DNA of 64,000 bases, taken from assembly GCF_013389665.1 (NCBI RefSeq), contig NZ_CP058316.1, positions 434,001 through 498,000 of the forward strand, written 5' to 3'. Made by a program: the position numbers and the translations under genes. Positions 30,901 through 39,198 of this stretch are shown here, piece after piece. Every line of letters starts with the position of its first letter. The first letter of the stretch is position 1. A model generated the notes under the pieces. It did not search any database and had not been told where the DNA came from. It saw only the letters and a list, made by a program, of their open reading frames with translations. The stretch comes from Microbacterium oleivorans. GTDB taxonomy: Bacteria > Actinomycetota > Actinomycetes > Actinomycetales > Microbacteriaceae.

Positions 30901-32232
30901 GTGACGGCACACATCTGGCCGCAGCAGGACGCCGTGGCGACCATCGCCCTCGGCGGCTCGGGCGGGATCGACCCCGGCGCGCTCGCCGCGGCGAGCCTCG
31001 TCCAGCTGCTCGTCGGCATCGGCGTCTACGTCTGGCTCGCACTCGCGCTCACGGCGGTGTTCCGCAAGGTCGGGGTGGCTCCCTGGAAGGCATGGGTCCC
31101 GGTCCTCAACGGCTGGGAGCTGTTCGTCCTCGGCGGGATGCGCGGCTGGTGGGCCGCGGTGCTCACCGGCGGCGCCATCCTCGTGGCCATCGTCGGCACC
31201 ATCGTCGGCGGACTGTTCGCGGGAGCCGCCGTCACCGCCGGCTTCGGCGGTGACGCCGCCAGCGCGGCGGGTGCCCTGGCCGCCGCCGCGGTCGTGCCCG
31301 CGCTCATCTGGTTGGCGTTCCTCGTCTTCGCCGTCGTCGTGCAGGTACGACTGCTGCGCGCGCTCTGCCGCGGCTTCGGTGTGGGCACCGCGTACGTCGT
31401 GCTCGGCGTCATCCTGTTCCCCGTGTGGGCGAGCGTGATCGGCTGGGGCTCGGCGCGATGGCTCGGTCGCCCCACCGAGCAGGCCTCCGGGCCGTTCGGC
31501 GAGGGTCCCACCCCGGGTGCGTCGACAGCAGCACCGGTCGACACCGCCACGCGCGCATCGAGTGCGTCGAGTGCGTCGAGCTCATCGAGTGCATCGAGCG
31601 GAGCATTCGCTCCCCCGACCGCCTTCGCCGCCGTCCCGGCAGCTCCCGCTGACCTCGCCGCCGCCGATCAGCCAGCCGACCCCGGACCGGTGACGGCGAG
31701 CCCCTGGGCTCCGCCGCCGCCCCCCGCGGAGACCGTCGCGGAACCCGTGGCTCCGCTTCCGTGGACGGCGCCGCCCGCATCGCCCGCCCCGGCATCGCCC
31801 GCTCCTGCTCCGGCTGCGCCCGCCCCGGCACCCGTCGCTGCCCGCTCCGCGCCCGCAGGACTCGAGGAGGACGCCCAGGACGTCGACGAGCGCACCGTGC
31901 TGGCCGCCCGCCGCGCACCGCAGGCGAGCCTCCGGCTCCCCGCCGGGACGTCCGTGGTCCTGACCTCCGACACCGCCGTCCTCGGCCGCAATCCGGTCGC
32001 CACCGCTGATGCACCGGATGCGCAGCTCATCCCTGTCGACGACACCACGCGCACCGTGTCGAAGACGCATGCGCTGCTGCGGCGTACCTCGGAGGGCTGG
32101 ATGATCAGCGACCTCGCCTCGACCAACGGCGTCTTCGTCGGCGAGGACGAAGCCGAGGTGTCGGGCCCGACCCGGGTCACCGGCGCGTTCCATCTCGGTG
32201 ATGCCGAGCTGCACCTCTCCGAGGACGGATGA
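30901..32232 (+). CDS. DUF5684-like membrane protein with C-terminal FHA domain
   Basis: 443-residue protein. The N-terminal half has four predicted membrane helices with VAPWKAWVPVLNGWELFVLGG, like DUF5684 proteins. A long Ala/Pro/Ser-rich linker (about 200-325) includes a run of TCGAG-type 9-bp repeats (31556-31603) encoding Ser-Ala-Ser. Near its end is DVDERTVLAARR with T332, the island's shared motif. The FHA domain (about 345-440) keeps GR (VLGRNP), S and H (VSKTHALL) and N (SDLASTNGVFV). It would anchor phospho-Thr recognition at the membrane. GTG 30901 is chosen over GTG 30871 because AGGAG lies 5 nt upstream. It overlaps the phosphatase start by ATGA. Confidence 0.88.
   Translation: MTAHIWPQQDAVATIALGGSGGIDPGALAAASLVQLLVGIGVYVWLALALTAVFRKVGVAPWKAWVPVLNGWELFVLGGMRGWWAAVLTGGAILVAIVGTIVGGLFAGAAVTAGFGGDAASAAGALAAAAVVPALIWLAFLVFAVVVQVRLLRALCRGFGVGTAYVVLGVILFPVWASVIGWGSARWLGRPTEQASGPFGEGPTPGASTAAPVDTATRASSASSASSSSSASSGAFAPPTAFAAVPAAPADLAAADQPADPGPVTASPWAPPPPPAETVAEPVAPLPWTAPPASPAPASPAPAPAAPAPAPVAARSAPAGLEEDAQDVDERTVLAARRAPQASLRLPAGTSVVLTSDTAVLGRNPVATADAPDAQLIPVDDTTRTVSKTHALLRRTSEGWMISDLASTNGVFVGEDEAEVSGPTRVTGAFHLGDAELHLSEDG
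31556..31603 (+). repeat. Short degenerate 9-bp repeats in the linker
   Basis: Repeats of about nine bases around GCGTCGAGT encode alternating Ser-Ala-Ser in the linker of the FHA membrane protein. They may change copy number by slippage. Confidence 0.5.
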
Positions 32233-33083
32233 CCGACACCACGACCCCGGTCGACATCCATGTCACCAGCGGCAGCCGCACCGACCCCGGTCGGCGGCGC
32301 CGCGTGAACGAGGATGCTCTTCTCGCCGAGTACCCCGTCTTCCTCGTGGCCGACGGCATGGGCGGCCACGAGGCGGGCGACCGGGCATCGGCTGCCGTGA
32401 TCGACGTCTTCCGCGTTTTCGCGGGACGAGACGATCTGCGCCCTGAAGAGGTCTCCGACGCGGTCGAGCGTGCGCATTCGGCCGTCGCGGACATCGCGGC
32501 CGGCACCGCTCGCGGCGCCGGCTCCACGCTCTCGGGTGTCGTCGCCGTGCACCAGGACGGCACGCGGCGCTGGCTCATCGTGAACGTCGGCGATTCGCGT
32601 GTCTACCGGTTGCTCGCCGAACGGCTCGAGCAGCTGACGATCGATCACTCGGTGGCCCAGGAGCTCGTCGACGCGGGCCGCCTGGCCCGCGAGGAGATGG
32701 CGACATTCGAGGGCCGCAACGTCATCACACGCGCCATCGGCGGCGAGCGCAGCCGTGCCGATTACTGGCTCATCCCGATCGTGACGGGCGAGCGCATCGT
32801 CGTGTGCTCCGACGGCCTCACCGGTGAGATCTCGGACGAGGCGATCCGCGCGGGGCTCATGATGGGCGGTTCGCCGGCTGGGACCGCGGAGTCGCTCGTC
32901 GCCCAGGCGCTCGCGCACGGCGGCCGCGACAACATCAGCGCCATCGTGCTCGACGTCATCGCGGGAGGGATCAGCCCGCGGCTCGAGGACACGACCGGCG
33001 GGTTCATGAACAGCGAGTCGGTGACGGCGACCGTCGAGGTCGCGACCGCGCGCTCGCGTCGACATCGGAGTGCCGGTGGCTGA
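32229..33083 (+). CDS. PP2C-type Ser/Thr phosphatase
   Basis: Metal-dependent protein phosphatase, 284 residues, expected to reverse the island's kinase. The conserved motifs are RVNEDALL, VADGMGGHEAGDRAS, GSTLSGVV, VNVGDSRVYRL, DHSVAQELV, CSDGLTGEI and GGRDNISAIVL, giving all metal-binding aspartates. It lacks membrane helices and so is cytoplasmic. It overlaps the FHA gene in front (ATGA) and the pseudokinase behind, so phosphatase, reader and pseudokinase are made together. The usual actinobacterial PstP is larger and membrane-bound; this is a separate, island-specific enzyme. Confidence 0.95.
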   Translation: MTDTTTPVDIHVTSGSRTDPGRRRRVNEDALLAEYPVFLVADGMGGHEAGDRASAAVIDVFRVFAGRDDLRPEEVSDAVERAHSAVADIAAGTARGAGSTLSGVVAVHQDGTRRWLIVNVGDSRVYRLLAERLEQLTIDHSVAQELVDAGRLAREEMATFEGRNVITRAIGGERSRADYWLIPIVTGERIVVCSDGLTGEISDEAIRAGLMMGGSPAGTAESLVAQALAHGGRDNISAIVLDVIAGGISPRLEDTTGGFMNSESVTATVEVATARSRRHRSAGG

Positions 33084-34428
33084 GTTCCGCCGTCGTGCCC
33101 GTGACGCCGCCGGCGCCGCGCCCGACCTGCCGGGGCGGGGTGCCGACCGGCTGCTGTCGTCGAGCACGCGTGCCGACGTATGGCTCTTCCGCGATGACTC
33201 GGGCGGCCCGGACGTCGCCGTCAAGATCTACCGCGAGGTCCTCGACGATGCGCAACGCGAGGCGTTCACGACCGCGAGCGGACGCCTGCGAGCGGTCTCG
33301 GCGCACCCCGCCATCGCCACGGTCCACTCCGGCGGCTTCGCGGGCGACGGGCGGGCCTTCCTCATCCTCGAGCATTGCTCCGGGCCGGCACTGGCGCAGA
33401 CCATCGCGCGTCACCCCGCCAGCCTGGCCGACACCCTGCGTCTGCTCGTCCAGCTCGCGGGCGCGGTCGAGAGCGCCCACCGTGCCGGACTGGCACACGG
33501 TCGCGTTCGCGTCGAGAACGTCCTGACGACCGGGTACGGCTGGCCCGCGCTCGTGGGTTTCGACTCTGACGCTCTGCTGCGTCGCAATGCCGACACGGAT
33601 GCCGCGCCGGCCCGCGCCACGGACGTGCACGGCCTCGCCGTCGCGGCGACCGAGCTGCTGTCCGGACGTCCCATCGCCGAGTCCGGCGCCGAGTCGGGTG
33701 CCGCCGACGGGGCGGACGCCGTCCCAGCGGCCCTCGAACGTCTCGTCCTCGACGTGCTGGCTGCCTCAGCCGGTGGCGGCGGGCCCGCCGCAGCCGACTT
33801 CGCCGAGGAGCTGCAGCGGATCGAAGTGGACCTCCACCTCCCGCTGACGCATCTCGACGTTCGCGAACCCGGGGGCGGAGCGTCCGACACCGGCGAGCAG
33901 ACCGTCCTCTCCCTCCGCGGCGTCGGCCCCGCGTCGCCCGACACCGACGATTACACCGTCCTGTCCACCCGACACGCCCCCGCCACACCCGACACCGACG
34001 ACCACACCGTCCTGTCCACCCGACACGCCCCCGCCACACCCGACACCGACGACCACACCGTCCTGTCCACCCGCGGGAGCGGAGACGGCCCCCGGCCGTC
34101 CGCCGGTGGAGCCGTGCCCGGTCCCGGCGGACCCGATGAGACCGTCCTCGTCCGCCGCCGCGACGACGGCGTCGTCCGCGGGCGCAGAGGCACGGGTCGG
34201 CAGGCCGCGGTGCCCGAAGGAGGACCCGAGCGTTACCGGGTCCGCGACGCTCGCCCGATGCCGGAGGTCGTCCGCGAGCCGGTGGCGCCGCCGGCCGCGC
34301 GGACCGACGCTCCGACGCGACGCCGAACGCCCGGCCGTGGCGCGATCGTCGCCGTCGTCGGCGGCGGCATCCTCGTGCTCGGCGCAGCTCTGACCGCCAT
34401 AGTGATGCTCATCGGAGGGGGATCATGA
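33076..34428 (+). CDS. Pseudokinase with five TVL motifs and a C-terminal membrane helix
   Basis: Kinase-fold protein, 450 residues from GTG 33076 (GTG 33070 is also possible, but GGAG lies 5 nt before 33076). The ATP lysine is present (AVKIY, K50), but the catalytic loop HRDxKPxN is HGRVRVEN (141-148), with Arg in place of the catalytic Asp, and DFG is replaced by GFD (161-163). It should not transfer phosphate and may bind or scaffold. After the domain come five acidic-x-TVL motifs at T276, T294, T311, T328 and T356, three of them in 17-residue tandem repeats, then a basic linker and a membrane helix (about 420-446). The C-terminal layout copies that of the active kinase. ATGA overlap with the next gene. 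Confidence 0.88.
   Translation: MAEFRRRARDAAGAAPDLPGRGADRLLSSSTRADVWLFRDDSGGPDVAVKIYREVLDDAQREAFTTASGRLRAVSAHPAIATVHSGGFAGDGRAFLILEHCSGPALAQTIARHPASLADTLRLLVQLAGAVESAHRAGLAHGRVRVENVLTTGYGWPALVGFDSDALLRRNADTDAAPARATDVHGLAVAATELLSGRPIAESGAESGAADGADAVPAALERLVLDVLAASAGGGGPAAADFAEELQRIEVDLHLPLTHLDVREPGGGASDTGEQTVLSLRGVGPASPDTDDYTVLSTRHAPATPDTDDHTVLSTRHAPATPDTDDHTVLSTRGSGDGPRPSAGGAVPGPGGPDETVLVRRRDDGVVRGRRGTGRQAAVPEGGPERYRVRDARPMPEVVREPVAPPAARTDAPTRRRTPGRGAIVAVVGGGILVLGAALTAIVMLIGGGS
33955..34076 (+). repeat. 51-bp tandem repeats encoding the TVL motif
   Basis: Two identical 51-bp units (33955-34005, 34006-34056) and a 20-bp third start, coding for 17-residue units TVLSTRHAPATPDTDDH. A partly diverged unit precedes them. 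Identity at nucleotide level points to recent duplication. Confidence 0.85.
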
Positions 34429-35198
34429 CAGCCATCGACCAGGAGACAGGCGAGCACGACCGGGAGGACGCCGAGCCGGCGTTCGCCGAGACGGTCGCGG
34501 TGGAGTTCTGCGGCGAGTGGTTCCGCCCGGTCGCCGGCACGACGTACGCGATCGGTCGCGATGCCGACCTCGTCGTCGACACCAACCCGTACCTGCACCG
34601 CAGGCTCCTCGCGATCGATGCCGAGCACGGCCTGTGGTGGCTGTCGAACACCGGCCAGTCGATCTCGGTGAGCCTGGCGACCCCCGACGGCGCCTATCAG
34701 GCCGTCCTCGGCCCGGGGGCGCGGGTTCCGCTGGTCTTCCCCGCACTGGTCGTGATGTTCACGGCGGGCGCGTTCACCTACGAGCTCACCGTGCACACCG
34801 ACGGGTCGCGCTTCACGGTGCGCGACAGCATGCCGCGCCCGGTCGACGAGTACGTGGGAACCACGACGGTCGGCGCGATCGCCCTCACCTCCAGTCAGCG
34901 TCTGCTGCTCCTGGCGATGTGCGAGCCGATCCTCCGGGGCGGCATGGTGGGGTCCAGCCAGATCCCCACATCGGCGGCCGCGGCCGAGCGTCTCGGCTGG
35001 CCGCTGACCACCTTCAACCGCAAGCTCGACAACGTCTGCGACAAGCTCGATCGCGAGGGCGTGCGCGGTCTCCGCGGCGGCGTCGGCAAGCTCGCCACCA
35101 ACCGCCGGGCCCGACTGGTCGAGCATGCCGTCCTCTCGCGCCTGGTCACCGCTGCCGACCTCCCCCTGCTCGACGCCGTTCCGGGCGAACGGGGCTGA
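34425..35198 (+). CDS. FHA-like domain fused to a winged-helix-like domain
   Basis: 257-residue protein. The N-terminal part (about 25-130) looks like a diverged FHA domain, with YAIGRDADLVVD, YLHRRLLAID and WWLSNTGQSISVSL in the GR, H and N positions. The C-terminal part (about 150-245) has a winged-helix pattern: LTSSQRLLLLAM, then IPTSAAAAERLGWPLTTFNR and KLDNVCDKLDREGVRGLRGG. It is therefore likely a transcription regulator or nucleic-acid-binding protein that responds to phospho-Thr, in the spirit of EmbR but with reversed domain order. It is last in the overlapping series from the kinase and would be a natural output. No membrane helix. The function is not established. Confidence 0.75.
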   Translation: MTAIDQETGEHDREDAEPAFAETVAVEFCGEWFRPVAGTTYAIGRDADLVVDTNPYLHRRLLAIDAEHGLWWLSNTGQSISVSLATPDGAYQAVLGPGARVPLVFPALVVMFTAGAFTYELTVHTDGSRFTVRDSMPRPVDEYVGTTTVGAIALTSSQRLLLLAMCEPILRGGMVGSSQIPTSAAAAERLGWPLTTFNRKLDNVCDKLDREGVRGLRGGVGKLATNRRARLVEHAVLSRLVTAADLPLLDAVPGERG

Positions 35199-35230
35199 GG
35201 AGTCCCGGTTTCGTCGTACGATGGAGGGCT

Positions 35231-38200
35231 GTGTCGTCGCCCGCCCCTGTGATCGCCTACCCGCCCGAGCTGCCCGTCAGCGCGGCTCGGGACGAGATCG
35301 CGCGCGCCATCCGCGACCACCAGGTCGTCATCGTCGCGGGAGCCACCGGTTCGGGAAAGACGACCCAGCTGCCGAAGATCTGCCTCGAGCTGGGGCGCGC
35401 CGCCATCGCCCACACGCAGCCGCGACGGATCGCCGCGCGCACCGTGGCCGAACGCATCGCCTCCGAGATGGAGGTGCCGCTGGGCGGCGCGGTCGGTTAC
35501 AAGGTGCGCTTCACCGATCAGGTGTCGGCCGACACCCGCGTCGCGCTCGTGACCGACGGCATCCTCCTCAATGAGATCCACCGCGACCGGCTGCTCCGCC
35601 GCTACGACACGATCATCATCGACGAGGCACACGAGCGCTCGTTGAACATCGACTTCCTGCTGGGCTATCTCCGGCGCATCCTGCCGCAGCGCCCCGACCT
35701 CAAGGTGATCGTCACCTCCGCCACGATCGACCCCGCGAGCTTCGCGGCTCACTTCGCGGGTGCCGACGGGGTTCCGGCTCCCATCATCGAGGTGTCGGGG
35801 CGCACCTATCCCGTCGAGGTGCGCTACCGCCCCCACGACGAGGCCGCCGAGGACGACGTCGACGGTCTGGTCGCGGCGCTGCGGGAACTCGACCGCGAGT
35901 CCGACGGAGACGTGCTGGTGTTCCTGCCGGGCGAGGCCGAGATCCGCGACGCGATGGACGCCGTGCGCGGCGCCTACGCCAAGGACGCCCGACCCACCGA
36001 AGTGCTCCCCCTGTTCGGGCGGCTCTCGGCGGCCGAACAGCACCGTGTCTTCGAGCCCTCGGGCGTCGCCGGGGTCCGGCGCCGCGTCATCCTGGCGACG
36101 AACGTCGCCGAGACCAGCCTCACCGTGCCCGGCATCCGGTACGTCGTCGACGGCGGCACGGCGCGCATCTCGCGCTACAGCAACCGCTCGAAGATCCAGC
36201 GGCTGCCGATCGAGGCGATCTCGCAGGCCTCGGCGCAGCAGCGCGCGGGTCGCGCCGGACGAACCTCACCGGGCATCGCGATCCGGCTCTACGCCGAGGA
36301 CGATTTCCTCGGGCGCCCGGAGTTCACCGAGCCCGAGATCCTTCGGACGAGCCTGGCCTCGGTCGTGCTGCAGATGCTGGCGCTGGGCTTCGGCGACATC
36401 GCCGACTTCCCGTTCCTCACCCCTCCCGATTCCCGCGGCGTCAAGGCCGCGTTCGACCTGCTCGTCGAACTGCGAGCGGTCCGGCGCGGCGACGGCGGCG
36501 GGTGGCGTCTCACCGACACCGGACGCGAGATCTCGCGGCTGCCGATCGACCCGCGGTTCGCGCGCATGCTCGTCGAGGCTCGGGTGCGCGGCGTGACGCG
36601 GGACGTGCTGGCGATCGTCGCCGGCATGTCGATCCAGGACGTCCGCGAGCGCCCCGAGGAGCGACGCGAGGAAGCCGATCGCCTGCATGCCCGGTTCACC
36701 GACCCCACCAGCGACTTCCTGACGCTGCTCAACCTGTGGAACCACCTGCAGGATCAGCAGCGCGAGCTCGGATCGAGCGCCTTCCGGCGCACCTGCCGGG
36801 CGGAGCATCTGAACTACGTCCGGGTGCGGGAGTGGTTCGACGTGCAGCGTCAGCTCACCGCGCTCTCCCGCACCGGCCGCGACCGCCCCCCGCGCGGCGA
36901 TGCGCGCGGCGCGGCATCCGACGCCGTGCACGCCGAAGCGTCTGCGATCTCGGGCGCGGCGGAGCCGGACCGCGTGCATCAGGCGATCCTCTCCGGCCTG
37001 CTCTCGCAGATCGGCGTGCTCGACACCCGCAGTCCCGCGCCGACACGCAGCGGCGCCAAGGGCGGCACGGCCAAGCCGCAGCGTCAGCGGGCCGAATACC
37101 GCGGAGCGCGGGGCGCGAAGTTCGCGGTCTTCCCCGGATCGGGCCTGCGCAAGGCGTCCCCCGACGCCGTGATGGCCGCGGAGCTCGTCGAGACCTCGCG
37201 CCTGTACGCACGGACGGTGGCGGCCATCGACCCCGCCTGGGCGGAGGAGCTCGCCGGCGACCTCGCGCACCGCTCGATGAGCGACCCGCACTGGTCGAAG
37301 GATGCCGGCGCCGCCGTGGCCGCCGAGAAGGTCACCCTGTTCGGCGTCGAGATCGTGCCGCGGCGCCGTGTCCAGCTCGCGGGTCGTGACCCCGAGCTCG
37401 CCCGCGAGCTCTTCCTGCGGCACGCGCTGGTCGAGGGCGAGTGGAACTCCGCCCACCTCGACAAGCGCCTCACGGCGTTCGAGCGGCGCAACCTCGAGCT
37501 CCGGCGCCGCCTCGAGAAGATCGAGGAGCGCGAACGCCGACGCGACATCCTGGTGGGCGACGAGGCGGTCTTCGCCTACTACGACGCGCGCATCCCCCGC
37601 GACGTGTTCGACGTGCGCTCGTTCGAGGCGTGGTGGCGCGATGCCGCGACACGGACGCCGCGGCTGCTCGACATGACCGAGGCCGACCTCGCCGGCGACG
37701 CCGCCGGCGGTGACGAGCGCGCCTTCCCGGCGCGGTGGCGGCAGGGGGATCAGGTGCTCTCGCTCGCCTACCGATTCGAGCCCGGATCGCCCGACGACGG
37801 CGTCAGCGTCGTGGTGCCCGTCGCGCTCCTCGCCTCGCTGCGTCCGGACGGGTTCGACTGGCAGGTCCCGGGGCTGCGGGACGAGCTGATCGCCGGGTTG
37901 CTGCGCGCCCTGCCGAAGGTCATCCGCCGTCACGTGGTTCCGGCGGCCGACTGGGCCTCGACGTTCGCCGAGGAGCTCGCCGGCGATGGTCCCGAGAGCC
38001 GCGACGGCCTGCCGCCGCGGCCGCTGCGCGAGGCGCTGGCGGCGCGCATCCAGCGGGTCGCCAACCAGCCGGTGACCTCCGCCGACTTCGACTCGGACCG
38101 TGTCCCGGCCCACCTGTCCATGTCGTTCCGGGCGGTCGACGAACGCGGCCGGACGCTCGGCTCCTCGCGCGATCTCGCCGACCTGCAGCAGCGTCTGGCC

Positions 38201-39181
38201 GGCCGCAGTCGGGCCTCGGTCGCGCGCTCGCTCGCGAAGGCCGCCCCGCGGTCCGGGCCGCAGCCCGCGGCCGCCGCCGGTGAGCGGCCGAGGACCGAGG
38301 GCAGCGGGATCGCGGAGCGCAGCGGCCTCACCGGGTGGAGCTTCGGCGATCTGCCCGAGCTCGTCGACACGAGGGTCGCCGGCGGCGTGGTGCGCGGCTA
38401 CCCCGCGCTCGTGGACGAGGGCTCGAGCGTCGCGCTGCGGATCGAGGCCACCCCCGATCGCGCGATGCGCCTGACGCGGGCGGGCGTGCGGCGTCTCGTC
38501 CTGCTCGCCGTGCCGTCGCCGACGGCCTACGTCCTCGACCATCTCACGGCGGCCGAGAAGCTCGCCCTGGCGGCATCGCCCTACCCGTCGGCCAAGGCGC
38601 TCATCGAGGACGCCCGCGTCGCGGTCGCCGATGCGGTCATCGCCCGCACCGCGACCTCCGTGCGCAGCGAGGAGCAGTTCGGTCTCGTGCGCGACGCCTT
38701 CTCGGCGGCCGTCGTCGACGAGCTCTTCCAGACGGTCTCGCTGGCCTCGCGCATCCTCACTCTGAACCGCGACGTCGAGCGCGCGGTCCGCTCGGAGAAC
38801 TCCATGGTGCTCCTGGCGGCGCTCGGCGACGTCAAGCAGCAGCTCGCGGGCCTGATCTTCCCGGGCTTCATCTCGCGCACCGGTGTCGCCCGGCTCGCGC
38901 ATCTGCCGCGCTACCTCCACGGCGCGCTCGATCGGGTCACCGGCCTCAGCGACAACCCGGGTCGCGACCGCCAGCGCCTGACGGAGTACGAACGGGCGGC
39001 GGCACTCTTCCGTGACGCCGGCGGCACCGTTCCCCCGGCCGATGACGCCGAGGCCCGCCTCGTGAAGGCTCGGTGGCTGCTCGAGGAGTATCGCGTGAGC
39101 CTGTTCGCACAGCGGCTGGGAACGGCGGAGCCGGTGTCGATCCAACGGATCACCAGGACGCTGGCCGGCAAGGACGGATGA
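35231..39181 (+). CDS. hrpA: ATP-dependent RNA helicase HrpA
   Basis: DEAH-box helicase, 1316 residues, full length for HrpA. Motifs: GATGSGKTTQLPK (I), TQPRRIAARTVAERIA (Ia), DEAHERSLNIDFLLGYL (II), VTSATID (III) and QRAGRAGRTSPG (VI), followed by winged-helix, ratchet, OB and the long DUF3418 C-terminal region that marks HrpA. In E. coli HrpA acts on stalled or collided ribosomes. The GTG at 35231 precedes the conserved YPPELPVSAARDEIARAI; TACGAT lies 8 nt upstream, so it may be nearly leaderless. It stands apart functionally from the signalling island on its left. Confidence 0.95.
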   Translation: MSSPAPVIAYPPELPVSAARDEIARAIRDHQVVIVAGATGSGKTTQLPKICLELGRAAIAHTQPRRIAARTVAERIASEMEVPLGGAVGYKVRFTDQVSADTRVALVTDGILLNEIHRDRLLRRYDTIIIDEAHERSLNIDFLLGYLRRILPQRPDLKVIVTSATIDPASFAAHFAGADGVPAPIIEVSGRTYPVEVRYRPHDEAAEDDVDGLVAALRELDRESDGDVLVFLPGEAEIRDAMDAVRGAYAKDARPTEVLPLFGRLSAAEQHRVFEPSGVAGVRRRVILATNVAETSLTVPGIRYVVDGGTARISRYSNRSKIQRLPIEAISQASAQQRAGRAGRTSPGIAIRLYAEDDFLGRPEFTEPEILRTSLASVVLQMLALGFGDIADFPFLTPPDSRGVKAAFDLLVELRAVRRGDGGGWRLTDTGREISRLPIDPRFARMLVEARVRGVTRDVLAIVAGMSIQDVRERPEERREEADRLHARFTDPTSDFLTLLNLWNHLQDQQRELGSSAFRRTCRAEHLNYVRVREWFDVQRQLTALSRTGRDRPPRGDARGAASDAVHAEASAISGAAEPDRVHQAILSGLLSQIGVLDTRSPAPTRSGAKGGTAKPQRQRAEYRGARGAKFAVFPGSGLRKASPDAVMAAELVETSRLYARTVAAIDPAWAEELAGDLAHRSMSDPHWSKDAGAAVAAEKVTLFGVEIVPRRRVQLAGRDPELARELFLRHALVEGEWNSAHLDKRLTAFERRNLELRRRLEKIEERERRRDILVGDEAVFAYYDARIPRDVFDVRSFEAWWRDAATRTPRLLDMTEADLAGDAAGGDERAFPARWRQGDQVLSLAYRFEPGSPDDGVSVVVPVALLASLRPDGFDWQVPGLRDELIAGLLRALPKVIRRHVVPAADWASTFAEELAGDGPESRDGLPPRPLREALAARIQRVANQPVTSADFDSDRVPAHLSMSFRAVDERGRTLGSSRDLADLQQRLAGRSRASVARSLAKAAPRSGPQPAAAAGERPRTEGSGIAERSGLTGWSFGDLPELVDTRVAGGVVRGYPALVDEGSSVALRIEATPDRAMRLTRAGVRRLVLLAVPSPTAYVLDHLTAAEKLALAASPYPSAKALIEDARVAVADAVIARTATSVRSEEQFGLVRDAFSAAVVDELFQTVSLASRILTLNRDVERAVRSENSMVLLAALGDVKQQLAGLIFPGFISRTGVARLAHLPRYLHGALDRVTGLSDNPGRDRQRLTEYERAAALFRDAGGTVPPADDAEARLVKARWLLEEYRVSLFAQRLGTAEPVSIQRITRTLAGKDG

Positions 39182-39186
39182 GTCGG

Positions 39187-39192
39187 TAGCGT
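39187..39192 (+). promoter_or_regulatory. Leaderless-type -10 box of the oxidoreductase gene
   Basis: TAGCGT followed by 6 nt and ATG 39199. No ribosome-binding site is visible. Confidence 0.45.
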
Positions 39193-39198
39193 GGCGTC

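Noticed and set aside
33900..34080. Repeats in the pseudokinase as a CRISPR-like array
   Set aside because: The units are in frame, directly abutting without spacers, and encode the TVL linker.
36266..39145. Open frame of about 960 codons antisense to hrpA
   Set aside because: High GC makes stop codons rare on the opposite strand; the plus frame is a full HrpA with all helicase motifs, and the antisense product has no recognisable domain.
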